Source: Gnetum montanum
Lineage: Eukaryota; Streptophyta; Gnetopsida; Gnetales; Gnetaceae
Direction of reading: 5' to 3'
DNA length: 64,000 bases
Assembly (NCBI GenBank): GCA_015680685.1
Contig: MNCI01028772.1
Span: 135,749-199,748 of the forward strand
Shown: positions 11,978 to 23,995 of the stretch, one piece after another
How positions within the stretch are numbered: position 1 is the stretch's first letter
Layout of the letters: every line of letters starts with the position of its first letter
Made by a program: the position numbers and the translations under genes
The notes under the pieces: generated by a model
Seen by the model: the letters and a program-made list of their open reading frames with translations, nothing else
The model's database searches: none
Told to the model about the DNA's origin: nothing

Positions 11978-13001
11978 AAACCAAAAATCTATACTACTCT
12001 CATAAGATACAAAAACACATAAACATCATCATATATATATAAGAGTATAATAAGGGTCATACAAATATGAATAGTCTACACTACTATATTTGGAAATACA
12101 CATAACCAATTCCTGAAGATTTTTTCCTTCTCTACGCTCTCTCTTAGTGCTTGCCTACACCCCTATGGCTTCTATCTTTAACTAAATAAAGTTAGTATAA
12201 AATTGAGTGGGAAGCCTGTACACATTCCTTGGTAGATGATCAAAAAGTACTACATTGGAAGAGAGGAATGGAATACAAGGCAACCCACATCAATTTTTAG
12301 TCTTGTGCATGATTAAAGCAACACATGTACATACCATATTATATATAACATTGGCATAATAATTACTATAGAGAATAGATTGCTATCATACAATTACATA
12401 TATAATTACTATCAGCCATAATAAATCATAGATCTATTACACAACTGCACATGCATCTCTACTATCATGCCCATGTCATCATACCAACTCCTTATCAATA
12501 GGCAACACATAGATCACACAATCATAGATCAATCTTAAGATATATCATCAACACTATGACTCATAAACCAATATCATCACATACATATTTTCGATGTGGC
12601 CACTATCATATCCATACTTAGTGTAGCATACGAAATGTTGTCATGAGTACTCATAAACAACCATTTCCTGTAGGACTTTTATTAATATTTTATTTACCCT
12701 ACCAATACTAAGGTCTCTTGACCTATGAATTGCAATGACTATCCATGTACTAGCCATAGGAATGAATACATCTATGCTGTCCCACTCTCAAGATGAGGCC
12801 TAGGATAGAAGCCTCACTAATGCATTATAGTGGGGGTCAATCCATATCTGCCTCCAGGGTGCCTCATCATCAATTTTTCTACACCCTTATGCTAGCACCA
12901 CCCATCAACAACTACTACCAACATCATTGTGAAGACACGTATAAATCCATGCTAGCTTAACAACACTTCCAAAACAAACATAACATGATCACTTATTAGT
13001 G
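11978..13001 (-). repeat. 5' LTR fragment of element H
   Basis: It aligns with 6734-7790 of the 3' LTR in the same orientation. It is truncated on both sides. At 11978 it runs straight into RT, and at 13001 similarity ends where a sequence starting TGTAGGAACATC begins. The missing outer part is not found elsewhere in the window. Confidence 0.78.
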
Positions 13002-13227
13002 TAGGAACATCTCTTCCAATTCCCTTAATTTTCCCTATTTGTGTGTTTTTTTAAGATTTTAGATACTAGAGAGATGTCTTAGAAGTCCATGAGATTTTTT
13101 GGTCAAGCCTGGAAATGATAGGAGATGTTTACAAATTGATGTCTTAGGTAAGATGTCTCAAATGAGACATCTCCACTACAATTTAGACATCTCAAGTAAG
13201 ATGTCTTGCAAGTCAATGAGATGTCTT
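13002..13227. other. Unassigned spacer with AGATGTCT motifs
   Basis: It begins TGTAGGAACATC where element H is cut and ends where the F LTR starts (TGGATCATTGAAC, 13228). It holds many AGATGTCT/AGACATCT motifs, including a perfect hairpin AGATGTCTC-AAAT-GAGACATCT (13151-13172). The same motifs occur in the F LTRs, so it may be LTR sequence of a related copy. Its orientation and full extent are unresolved. Confidence 0.4.
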
Positions 13228-13690
13228 TGGATCATTGAACTTAGAAGGGTAGATGAATAAGTTTCCCAAATTTAAACTTTTTAAGACAAACATACATACC
13301 GAATTTAATGTGGTTCCCCAACTTGAGTACTCCACACTCGAAGGGTAGATCGCAAGGACACCTCTAAACTTTGTTGCTCTCAAATGTTGTTGAAGGATCC
13401 ACACCTTGTACGGTCTTCAAACCCTACTCCATAGTGTTGTGCCACAACAATAACCACTCAATCTTGCAAGGTCACATCAAGCTTGGAACATGGTTTCCAA
13501 GTGTCCACAACATTTACAATCTTGAGTTTTGCATCAAAGTATTGTGCTACAACACCAAATACTCAATCCCATAGGATCTTGATAAGCTCAAGAAAGATGC
13601 TTTCCTACAAGAAGCACATCAACCTAGTAGGGCAAAAAGAAAGAACAATTACAAGGGATAAATGCAACTCAGTTTGTTGGTTCTTATACA
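13228..13690 (-). repeat. 3' LTR of element F (aligned part)
   Basis: It starts TGGATCATTGAAC on the plus strand (the U5 end on the element strand). It matches 29118-29590 almost throughout, for example CACTCAATC, GGATCTTGA.AAGCTCAAG and AGAAGCACATCAACCT. Beyond 13690 the two copies diverge, so the inner boundary, probably near 13980, is inferred. Open frames at 13371-13701 fall inside the LTR and are not genes. Confidence 0.7.
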
Positions 13691-13949
13691 TTGAGGTATA
13701 ACACACTTTACAATGAAAAAATGATGACACAATGAAGAGCAACAAAGATTACAATGATTGACAAAATGATTGTACAATTATTACACATAAGCTTGCATAT
13801 TTGCCAATGCATATGATGTCTTCTTATAGTTTCCATGTTTCTAAATCCACCTTGGAACTCATGCAATGGCTAGGCAATGGTTACTAATGATCATGGGAGA
13901 TGTCTTCTTCATGCTTGAGATGTCTTTTTGAATTTTCCTTCTATTCTAT

Positions 13950-14671
13950 GAAGACATTTATCTTCTCCATGTACTGACTAAGGCTCCTCTTACCTTTCAA
14001 TAAATGAAACTTTGGTATAGGTACACCTCTCTAGTGAATCAACAAGGTAATGAGGTAGGGGTGTCCAAGAATTCTCTCCTTTGCATAGAGGATTAGAATT
14101 TTTTGACAAAGAATATGCCCTAGATCCAATGGTAAACCTATAAGTAGACAATATAGTACAAAACCCTAGGGTGGTAGCAAATAACTATAGCTACTTCCTT
14201 TCACCATGATGTTATACAAAATAATGAGTGTTAAGGTAGAGGCATCAGAATTCATTTTTCTCCTCTTAATATGGCCCCTATGAAATGACATATATCTTCA
14301 AAATAAAACATCTCAAAATTAATCATGTCCTATGGGCATTATACCATTTGTGTAAGTATCATGCATAGAATCAATGCTAACCTAGAAGACATCAAAACTA
14401 GATATGTTCAAAATTGCATTCATAATTTGGGGAGATATCTCAACAAAAATTCCCATAATAGTTAATTTGAATGCCCTAACAATAACATCAAATATAACAA
14501 TATTACGATAGAATTCCCTACTAATCACCTCAAGGATAAGAAAATTCATGGAAATGAAGGTGGTCCACTTTAAAAGCTTGAAGTAATCTAATAGAGCTTG
14601 TTGTCTATGATGTGAAAAAGAAAGAGAATGCTCAAAAACAATAGTAGTGGTTCAAGTTGCCTCAAACCTAT
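13950..14671 (-). pseudogene. 'Putative plant transposon protein'-like ORF of element F
   Basis: On the minus strand this encodes a decayed protein with the layout of the plant family named 'Putative plant transposon protein', often carried as an extra ORF by LTR elements. Seen in order: TTFISMNFLILEVISREFYRN (about 14570-14505), FVEISPQIMNAILNIS (about 14445-14390), a segment resembling the PT-rich turn (NIMVKGSSYSYLLP), GLPLDLGHIL (about 14140), and HPYLITLLIH plus GVPIP (about 14070-14020). Frameshifts and stops separate the blocks. The right side is cut by element B at 14671. The role of this family is unknown. Element B carries a related ORF at 23996-26728. Confidence 0.55.
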
Positions 14672-15553
14672 TGATAAATTCAAAAATTTTGTAGCAATGA
14701 TATCATAGTTACAATATTGTATCTATGACTTTGTAGATACATTATCATATCTTAGCATACATTATCATCTAAACGATATCACTAGGTGGATGCCATCCTA
14801 TATAAGTAACACTTACACACACATATCCATAGTAGATTTGTTAGCATAGTAATATAACTCATTCAATCTTTTTCTTGAATTTAATACTTAGTAGCATGTG
14901 CCCATATTGTGATGGTTTGTAATTGAATGGAAGCTTTATTCGAGTGTGATGTACTTGGACACATTGCATGCGTGGAAATAAAGATTGAGATTACTCGACA
15001 TCATTGGAGAAACACTCAGTTTTATTTTTGTTTTCAATTATTTTACTATTTACTATTTTCCTAGTTAATGTTTAGAATTACTTGCAATTTACTTTTAATG
15101 TCATTAAGCAAAATGAGTACAACTGATCTTGAGCATATGAGTGTAATTGCTTGATAACCCAATAGTACTATCACTTGGTATGCCTAGTGGTGTGGTACTT
15201 GGTAATTCCAATAGTAGTTACATGAAGTCCAAGGTGTAACTGAAAGATCAAGACTAGCTACTCATTGCATAGGCTAGTTTATATTTGTTTTATTGTCACT
15301 TAGATTTAGAAACCTTCACTTTTACTTCATGTTTATTAGGAGCCTAATGGCCAATTCAACATCAATATCATATACCTCACTATGAATTAAACCATATGCA
15401 TTGATTTTGCTAACTCATGTTGCAAGACAATGATTGTGAATGCTTATTAATTATTGATATAATCACATTACCTTATTTGTGAAGTTTGACTAGGATTATA
15501 TGTGATCACTTGTATCTTGTATGGTTGGGTGTTGGATACTCCACCACTCATCA
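14672..15553 (+). repeat. 5' LTR of element B
   Basis: It starts TGATAAATTC and ends CCACCACTCATCA. It aligns throughout with 26932-27802. A TATA-like TATATAAG lies at 14799-14806, followed by a GC-poor leader. The last bases match the ends of the A and C LTRs (CACCACTCATCA), showing one Athila family. Confidence 0.9.
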
Positions 15554-15554
15554 T

Positions 15555-15572
15555 TAGTGTCGTTGCCAAGGA
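15555..15572 (+). other. Primer-binding site of element B (tRNA-Asp type)
   Basis: TAGTGTCGTTGCCAAGGA, one base after the LTR. Compared with TGGCGCCGTTGCCGGGGA (complement of the plant tRNA-Asp 3' end), all changes are G-to-A or C-to-T. The match is better in the 3' half. Confidence 0.82.
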
Positions 15573-15690
15573 TAAGTCAATGCTATACTAAGTAATCAAT
15601 TTTCCAAAGTTTGGTGTATTAGAACCTAACTCTAATATTCACAACCTTAATATAAAGCACACTTAACACAAACCATTAAGAAATGATAAC

Positions 15691-17550
15691 ATGACTTCAC
15701 ATAATGATCAACTATCACCTACCAAGTAAATAAGAAGGAGTAGTGATAGAATTGCTGATGAAGAAGACTAGGGAATGCCAATAAAGACACATATTACTTA
15801 TGCTCACACTGATCCATACCATCTCAACTTTACCTTCATATTGCATCAAGATAAAAAAATTAGGTGGAAAGACATGTAAGGAAACATAGTCCTACCTCCT
15901 GAATGTCTAGTAGTAAGCATGTTACAAACTGCTCTAAGGGGAGTGCACTTGGACTAGATTCAAGAAGGATATCATGTGACTCAACACATGACTAGACCCT
16001 ATGAACCTACAAGGGATAAGATAAAGAGAGATGCTACTATGAAAATCAAACATGTTCATACCAAAGGGAAGCAAGCCAACACATGTGTTATCATAGAAGA
16101 GCTTGATGCTGATCAATTAATTTTGAAAAAACTCCAACAAAATCATGAGGAAGCATCAAAGACACCTATCATTAGACTAGAAGAACTTGTCAAAGCCCAA
16201 ATTCACTCTACTCTAGTAGAGACACAGAAGGGGGAGGCTACTGACTCAAGATACAAGTGAAACTCTAGGCCAAGGGATCCTACTAAGTCCTACAAGGAAA
16301 CTCACAAGAGTCATGAAAGGAATACTAGCCAGCATCATTTTCTTGCTACCTCCTTTTGTTTATCATGATCATCAGAGGACTATGACAGGAGGTAGCATAA
16401 GTACTGAGACTTTGCTAAGGAAAAGAGAAGAGAGAAGAAGGTATAGAGATAGAAGAGAGGATCAAGAGAGGTGTAAGCATAAAAGAGATCACCACTACCA
16501 CAAAGCCTATGAACCTGATCATGATGATGAACTCCTTATGACAACCAAGAACATGATCAACATTTAAGAAGTAGTCTACATACCAACTAGACATGTGAGA
16601 GATAGTTGAATCAAATGGCTAGATATGAATAACATGCCCCAATTTGAAAGAGGTTACAATGTTGATCCTTAGCATCACCTTCAAGCATTCCATGATGCCT
16701 ATGCCATTCAAAACATAGAGAGTGATTGGTAGAAGTTGAAGCTATTTTCTAGAACACTTGTGAATGAAGCAGAAACTTGGTATAAGTCATTGGATCCTGA
16801 ATTCATTAGAAGATGGAGTACCATGCTCAAAATTTTCATTGCTAAATGTTAGACATATTCATGAGTGTCAATCCTACAAAAGAAAATCCAAAACTAAAAA
16901 CAAGGAACTCATGAGACTGCAGTAATGAGTAGATATTATTCACTATTACACATATACCCAGGCCATAGATTTTCATTAAAGGAACAGTTGAGGCACATCA
17001 TAGATGGGCTAAGAAGTAAAATAAGAGAGACCCTTGGGGTTTATGCCCAAGGAAGGCTATCAGAGTTAACCATCTAGTAGATTTAAAGACTCATCAATCA
17101 AGTGGCAAAAGAAGAAGGAGAACTTAGAAAAAAAGGAATCAACTAAAGAATACAATAGGGATCCATCCATTAGGAAAAGAAATGTATGAGCCTGTGAAAT
17201 CCAAGAAGAAGAAACCTTTGGCTAGGTCATCAAGAAAGAGACATTACCAATTCAAAATTCTATTATTGATGTATTAGCATGAGTAGCAAAAATGTGGGAT
17301 TTAGTAGATGAACAATGTAGAATAGCATTAAAGGTTGTGAAGGAGAGAGTAGAATAAGAACTCAATAGAGGTAGAGATAAAAAGAAGAAGAAGAAATTTG
17401 GACAAAAAGGCAAAGTTGCTTTAGTAGGTGGGCACTTAGACATCAACTCCATCGATGATGAAGGTTGCACCATGTGCCAATACAAATGCCTAAGGGATGT
17501 TATCCAATCATGGTAAATTTGCAAGAAATAGGGGCATACACACTTAAAAT
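15691..17550 (+). pseudogene. gag of element B
   Basis: Capsid polyprotein. The likely start is the ATG at 15691 (MTSHNDQLSP). An N-terminal block FTFILHQD...GNIVLP (about 15825-15900) is shared with element C. A charged Arg/His-rich linker follows (best open pieces 15976-16260 and 16313-16567). The Retrotrans_gag core (LVNEAETWYKSLDPEFIRRW about 16750-16812; HIIDGLRSKIRETLGVY about 16998-17048) comes next. Near the end a degenerate knuckle CTMCQYK (about 17465-17490) corresponds to the CxxC...H...C motifs of A and C. Many stops and some frameshifts are present. Confidence 0.85.
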
Positions 17551-18195
17551 CATGATTTTTTTAAAAGAAAATGCTCAAATAGTTACCTTATCCTCAAGGT
17601 AATTACAAGTCACAACCTCAACCAATGTACTATCCTTGTGAAGTGTTGTTGTAGCCATAGTAGGAGCACCATTGCTAGTGGAAGTAGCCACAATCATGGG
17701 CCATGCCACTATTGTGCTAGTAGTATCCATATCGATAACCTAATCCTTATGGATACTATGTCCAACATATAGTCTTGTCTGATCAGTCAACTATTGAAAC
17801 CCCACAATACTATATAGTAGAATACCATAGATTGTCATTGCCAAGGACTAATTCCAACTTATACATGCATCCATCAATAACTAGATAATCCTATGCTACT
17901 AGTGCCACATCCTATTATGTAGTGGAACTTACCATTACAATCTCGGCCAAAATGTGCTACAAGGGTAGTCAATACACATGAGAAGAAGGTTACTTATGAG
18001 TCTCAACCCAAGAAATGATCATTCTTCAAAAAAAAGTCTAAAGAAAACTCAATGGATGGGGAACATGTTTAACTCCACTCCATCCACATTAAGTCATTTC
18101 CAATGCAATAAACTTCCAACTTCATTAGGATCACATGCCAAAACTATCATGCTCATACAAATAGTAACCCATTGAATCAAGGCAAGGGCCCTTTC

Positions 18196-18570
18196 ATAGA
18201 AAAGAATTGACCTAGGCAGTACTTGGATTTATCTCCAAATAGTAGGACAAAAAATGTTGAAAGCTCTATTAGATTCTTGTTCTGGAGTAAATCTAATATC
18301 TCAAGACATGTACTAGGCCTAGAACCTTCCACCACTAAAGAAAAGTAACATTCATTTAGATCTTGTAGACCAGTCAATCACAGTTCCACTTGGATAAGTG
18401 GATGATGTGATTACCACCATTAGTGGCTAGTCCTATCCTACTAATTTTCTAGTAATTCATGTGGGGAAAAATAAGGAAGAGTTTCCAATTATCATGGGAA
18501 GAGCATGGCTTAGCACTATGGATGCTAAGCTTGGAATTCATGATTTATCATTGGAAATTTCCTAGGAAGA
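18196..18570 (+). pseudogene. Aspartic protease of element B
   Basis: Retroviral-type protease that matures Gag-Pol. The active-site region reads ALLDSCSGVNLISQDMY (about 18265-18315); the usual DSG triad residue Gly is Cys here. It is followed by LPPLKKSNIHL, DQSITVPLG, then FPIIMGRAWLSTMDAKLGI (about 18490-18550), the flap-to-C-terminal part. Element C 34619-34180 is the same protein with DSGS intact. Stops interrupt the frame near 18380 and 18430. About 550 bases of linker to RT carry no recognised domain. Confidence 0.82.
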
Positions 18571-19118
18571 TGAAGCTAGAATCATACACAGATGAAGGCT
18601 TCCATGTATCACATACATTGATCATGAGTGCAATTGCATGTAAAACATTTGGGCCATTGAAAAAAGAGAGACTAAGGCATGTAATCAATTCATAGAAATA
18701 AGTTGTATGCAAAATTGATTATATGAAGCAACCATCCAATAAGGGGGCATCCAGTGGTTGATTATTTGTGAAGAAACCCAAGCTAATAAGTACATGGAAC
18801 CAAAAGAATAGGTCATCAATACCTACATGGTAGAAATAGATAAGTTGGAACAACTAAGAAAAAGAAACTCTTACCCTTAGAATAATCAAGGGGACGAAAT
18901 AGAATGAGGACACTTTGAAATCCTAGACACAATGCAACTAGAACTATTGGAATTGAAAGCTCTACCAGCAACATTAGAATATGCATTTCTGAACAACAAG
19001 AAGCTAATAATTATCAACACCAACCTAGACAAGGAATAAAAAGGGAAACTATTGGAAGTGCTTAATAGATGGCCTATAGAAGTTTCATGGTTTTATGATG
19101 AGATCACAAGAATTAATC

Positions 19119-20436
19119 TGTGAATTTTCCAACATTGGATCTACATTGATCCTATAGTTAAACCAAAATGCCAACCTCAATCAAGACTTAATCCTAAACT
19201 CAAGGAGGTAGTCAAGAAAGAATTGGAAAAGTTACTAAAGGAAGAATTCATTTATCCAATTGCAAATAGTGAATGGCTAAGCCCTTTGGTGATAGTTCCA
19301 AAGAAGGAAGGCAAATGACACATCTGCATTGACATATAGTTATTAAATTTAGCCATGTTTAAGGATCATTTTCCATTACCATTTGTTGATTAAGTCCTGG
19401 ACACAATTTCAAGAAATGAGTACTCTAGTTTTCTAGATGGGTATAGTAGATACAATCAAATTAGCATTGCATTGAAGGACCAAGAGAAAACTACGTTCAC
19501 TAGTCTATGAAAAACATTTTCTTATAGATAAATGCATTTTGGTCTATGCAATGCACCGATGACCTTCTAGAGACTGGTTTTAAGCATCTTCCAAAAGCAT
19601 ATAGGTAATGATGTTGAAGTTTTCATGGATGATTTCTCCACATACAGGCTAGATTTCAAACAATCCTTGGATTAATTGGAGCAAGTACTTACAAGATGTG
19701 TTGAAACTAATTTAAATCTTAATTAGTAGAAGAGCCATCTTATGGTTTAGAAAGGCATAGTACTGGGACATAAAATCTCCCAAAGGGGTATAGTGGTAGA
19801 TCCTAAAAAAATTAGAGTCATCCAAAATATATCACTGAAAGGCCATAGATAGTAAAAGATGTAAGATCATTTCTGGGCCATATGGGATACTACAAAAGAT
19901 ATATTGAAAACTTCTCAAATATAGCCAAACCACTGGTAGAACTCACAAAGAAGGATGCACCTTTTGAGTGGATTGAGTCATGTGAAAAGGCATTCAAAAC
20001 TTTGAAACAGAAGTTAGTTGATGCACCAATCCTTTAGGCTTTGGATTGGTTAAAGCCTTATCATATCATGACTAATGCCTCTAACTATGCACTTGGTGTA
20101 GTATTGACACAACTTGATGATCAAAAGAGACCATACTACATACACTATGCTAGTAGGAGCGTCATTAGAACATATTTAAACTACATCACAACTGAAAAGG
20201 AGATGATGGATGTGGTGTATGTGCTTGAAAAATTTAGACTTCATGTGCTTGGTTACAAGATCTATGTCCACATAGGACATAATGCCATCTAATTTTTAAT
20301 GAACAAGCCAATCGTTAGTCCTAGAGTGATAAGATCGCTTGTGATTCTTCAAGAGTTTGACATCATAATGATTGATAAAAAAAGGAATAGAAAATGTTGT
20401 AGCTGATAATTTATTGAGGTTGAAATAGAATGTAGA
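19119..20436 (+). pseudogene. RT and RNase H of element B
   Basis: Reverse transcriptase begins near KPKCQPQSRLNPKLKEVVKK (about 19155-19215). It shows WLSPLVIVPKKEGK, DHFPLPFVD (about 19357), FLDGYSRYNQI (about 19430), QEKTTFTS, MHFGLCNAPMTF (about 19530), the catalytic EVFMDDFSTY (about 19615-19645) and LGHKISQRGIVVDPKKI. RNase H has TNASNYALGVVLTQ (about 20068-20110) and a piece with TTEKEMMDVVYVLEKFRLHV (20190-20250). FQR is broken by TAG at about 19567, where CAG (Gln) is expected. The conserved set is of Athila type. Stops and frameshifts kill it. Confidence 0.88.
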
Positions 20437-20535
20437 AAACCAAGTAGAACCCTTATCAAAATAATTTCCCAATGAGGACCTCTTCACTAGAATAGTAAAG
20501 GCTGTATATTCAATAGAAAAACCATGGACTATAGA

Positions 20536-21868
20536 GTACTTGACATATCTCACCACATAAGAACTTCCTATTGAATGGAATAGAAAACAACGTGAACAAT
20601 TCCTTTACAAAGCTAAATAATACGTGGAAATAAATGGTAACCTATACAAAATTTGTATAGATGGGCTTATTAGATGATGTGTACCTGATTGTAACTAGTA
20701 AAGAGTGTTAAAAGATGCCCATAAAGGTCCATGTGATGGCCACTATGTAGGGTGTAGAATAGCACTTAAATTACTTATGGCAAGCTACTTTTGGCCTACT
20801 CTATTTAGAGATGCCCACACTTTTACCCAATCATATGAACATTGCCAAAGAGATGGAGGAATTATGACTAGATATGAAGGGATACAACACTGGATATAGC
20901 TGCTAGTGCCTTTTGATATTTGGGGAATTGATTTTATGGAGCCCATTCAATCGATGTCAAATGGAAAAGCATACATTATTGTGACTATGAATTATTACAC
21001 AAAGTGGGTGGAGGCAGCAACAATAAAAGATTGTATAGAAAAAAAGGCTGCCAAGTATTTCCAACAACATGTGGTGAACTGAGTTGAAGTACTTAGAATG
21101 CTAGTATCACATAATGGAACTCACTTCTTTGGTGCTACCTTTAAGAAAATCATGTAACAACCAGGGGTTAACCATAAATTAACAACACCATGTCATTCCC
21201 AAGCACATGGTCAAGCTAAAGTTACTAACTAAAAAATTACTAAAATACTCACTAAGATGGTTAGTAGGTTTAGATGAGATTGGAGTACAAAATTAAACAA
21301 TGCTCTATGGGTCCATAGAACATCATGGAAATTACCTATAGGATACACCCCATATGAGTTAGTCAATGGAAAGTTGTTGACACTTCCAATTCAAGAATAG
21401 CTTCACACTTGAGCTACTACTAGTGAACTTAACCTTGATTTGATTTTAGCACAAAAGGAATGTCTATTGAATATAAATATTTTAGATGAAAATATATAAA
21501 TAGCACTTATGAATAGTGAATTCCACAAGCACTACTCCAATATTAGACACGATTTATGGATAAGAAATGTAACCGTACAACCAGGTAACAAGGTCCTCTA
21601 TTATAATCTTAGCCATTTACCACAAAAGGCTAAATTTCACACACTTTGGGAGGGACCATACATAGTACACCATATTTATCCATCTGGTGCCTTACATATT
21701 CATCACCCATCTAACCCACATAAGTTTATCCTTGTCAATATCCAACAAGTCAAACCATACTATGAGTATTCAAAGGAATCTACCCAACCTACTCACCAAT
21801 CTTCCACTTGTTCTATCTTCCATTTCCTTGATCTTCATAATAGTCATGGGGGTGTCCATTTAAAATAG
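20536..21868 (+). pseudogene. Integrase of element B
   Basis: The zinc-binding N-terminus shows HKGPCDGHYVGCRIALKLL (about 20720-20775) and SYEHCQRDG, with one Cys of the HHCC set lost. The core has FDIWGIDFMEPI (first D, about 20930), then SHNGTHFFG, where the second catalytic D reads N-type, and CHSQAHGQAK, where the expected E is K. So all but the first catalytic residue are changed. The C-terminal 119-codon piece (21509-21868) keeps GNKVLYYNLSHLP, FHTLWEGPYIVHHIYPSGAL and VNIQQVKPYYEY. The reading frame ends near TCATGGGGGTG (about 21845), a purine run. Confidence 0.87.
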
Positions 21869-23995
21869 GTACCTTACTAGTTTTTCTAATTTTTTGTTTT
21901 ACAATTACTTTCATTTTTCACATTCTTTTAGACTTTTCTCATTCTTTTATACTTTCTCATTTCTTTAATTTTTCACATTTTAAAAATATTTTTCAATGCT
22001 TTAACATTTTTCATTCTTTATATTTTTTCATAAATTTTACCATCTTTTCCATCTCTTTTATACTTTGTTTCAAATCTTTTGTAAATAATTTTTGATCATT
22101 AATAAAACAGATTTAAATAATGGCAAGATGTAGCCCAATAAGGTGAAAATTTCTCTACAAAATCAAGCCATAAGAGATTGATTATTTACATAGTGAGCCT
22201 ATGTCATTCATCCATCCATTCCAATAATAAGAGGTTCTTACCATGGCCATGATGATATTCTTTCCATCATCAAACTAAGAATAAACTTGTAATCATTATG
22301 CCTGGACAAAAAGTTGAAGAACCAAGGGGGAATGAAAAGAATGTGACATCAAGGGAACTTGTGAATTCTTTTGGATCATTATTGTAAGTTCTCTCATGTT
22401 AGTAAGGTAGTATTATATCCTTGTAGATCTAATGAAAAATGAGAGTAAGAGTAAAATAAGTGTTACCTTAAAAGGGTTAACACAAATAATAAATAAAAGA
22501 CACAAAATAAGTTTCTGTGGGTTTCATTGGAAAGACATGTTACACATGCCTTAAGGTAGGTGGCTTCTCAGAAATGTTAAATAAAAATAAAGTGCCATGA
22601 ATAAACTCCTCCCTTGGATAGTACACGAAGTGACGATACTCCTTGTTACATTGATAGTCTTACAATTATAATTTCAAGAGATGAAATGATATGATATCAT
22701 TGGAATGTGATTTGGACTTGGCTTGAATCTTGGATAGAAAGGATAATGATTACTTTAACCACTAATAAAACACAAGACTTCATTATGCCTATGTTAAGAC
22801 ATCTCATGTCCTAATTTCTACAATCTCTTCTAAACCCATTTCATCTCACTGTTTGAATAATCATAAGTTATGATTTTGTATAACATAGTGTTATTTTCCT
22901 AATATGGTGGTACTAACATCTGTGTCTTGCTAAATAGGTATGCATTACATTCAACTCCTTAAGTTCCTAAGGACACTTCTAAGCATGGTTATACAAGGGC
23001 ATTAAGGGTTGGAGCCTACTTTGGGGAGGACACATTTGTATAACTATTGAATCTTATACCTGCCAAGCGATTCCACATTATCTTGAGCCTTCTAATTCCA
23101 ATAAATAACAATAAATACTTCCCATATCATTCACACTATCCATTCTAATAACACAAAAATGTTGTCTTTCTCATCCATTCCATCAATACCTCATATACTT
23201 TCATAGCCCAAGATTCCTTAATCATAGACTTTCGACACTTATTTTTTGTAATTGAAGCATCATCTCCATATCAAGACCCTTTCAATATGATGCATATCTT
23301 CCAACTATATCATAAAACTAAATTTTTTCTACGAAAAATATTTAGAAATTTTGATTTTTCTATGGTGACATTGTATCTATGATATCGCAAGCACCTACAA
23401 TATTGCATCTACAATGTTGTATTTATGATATCACACCCATAAACACTATATTTATCATAGGGGAGTTAGAAAAAAGATTTAATTTTTGAATTTCACAAGA
23501 AGGAAGTTATTGCCAACTTTTCGTTGTAGCTAAGAGCTCTAATACTCCAACTTCTAATGCCCATAACTTGCTCATTATTGCCCTAATTTGCATGATTTTT
23601 AAATCTACATGATTCCAAAGTGATCACCTTAGTCATTGGGGGAGGGGGGCATCGGTGTGGGGGGCACAAGGGCGGGATGGTACTAGTAAGAGAAATTTGA
23701 GTCAATTTTTTCAAAATTACTAACAACCAAAAGATATCATAGGGGTAAGTCTAAGGAAACATATTAAGAATTTTTAAAGTAAATCACTCATGTTAAGGCA
23801 ATAAAAACTTTAATATGACTTCTAATTGATCATGCCACTCATTTAAAGTACTAATGGAGTTGTTATTAAAAATTTTCTAATGCTACAATCATAACAAACT
23901 AAGAAATTGATATAACTAAGGGTATGAGTAAGGTATCAAATTTTGTCTCATTTGTGAGAATACTCTAATAATTCCAAACCCTTAACTAATGATAG
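21869..23995 (+). other. Long post-pol untranslated region of element B
   Basis: No gene is supported. It opens with a T-rich stretch (21870-22130) that matches C in reverse (33500-33660). 22330-22650 matches A 617-1030 in reverse. 22978-23040 holds the block shared by A, B and C. 23365-23462 repeats GATATC/ATTGTATCTA motifs like those in the LTR. 23638-23677 is a G-rich run listed separately. Confidence 0.7.
23638..23677 (+). other. G-rich tract with quadruplex potential in element B
   Basis: Runs GGGGG, GGGGGG, GGGGGG, GGG and GGG with short gaps lie in very AT-rich DNA. It could be a secondary polypurine-like priming tract or a G-quadruplex-forming sequence; the sequence alone does not decide. 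Confidence 0.5.

Larger units (their letters stand above)
6515..13001 (-). mobile_element. Element H: Tekay/Del-like chromovirus, 5' part lost
   Basis: On the minus strand it reads: 5' LTR fragment (13001-11978), RT, RNase H, integrase, chromodomain, polypurine tract, 3' LTR (9317-6515). RT follows the LTR fragment directly, so the primer site, gag and protease are deleted. At 13001 the similarity to the 3' LTR stops abruptly, and the following bases belong to other DNA. Domain order, the C-terminal chromodomain and the long LTR (2.8 kb) support the Tekay/Del branch. Frames carry many stops, so the copy is dead. Confidence 0.82.

Noticed and set aside
13371-13701. Plus-strand frames, with a similar frame at 29268-29471
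   Set aside because: The similarity is explained by the two LTRs of element F; no protein family recognised.
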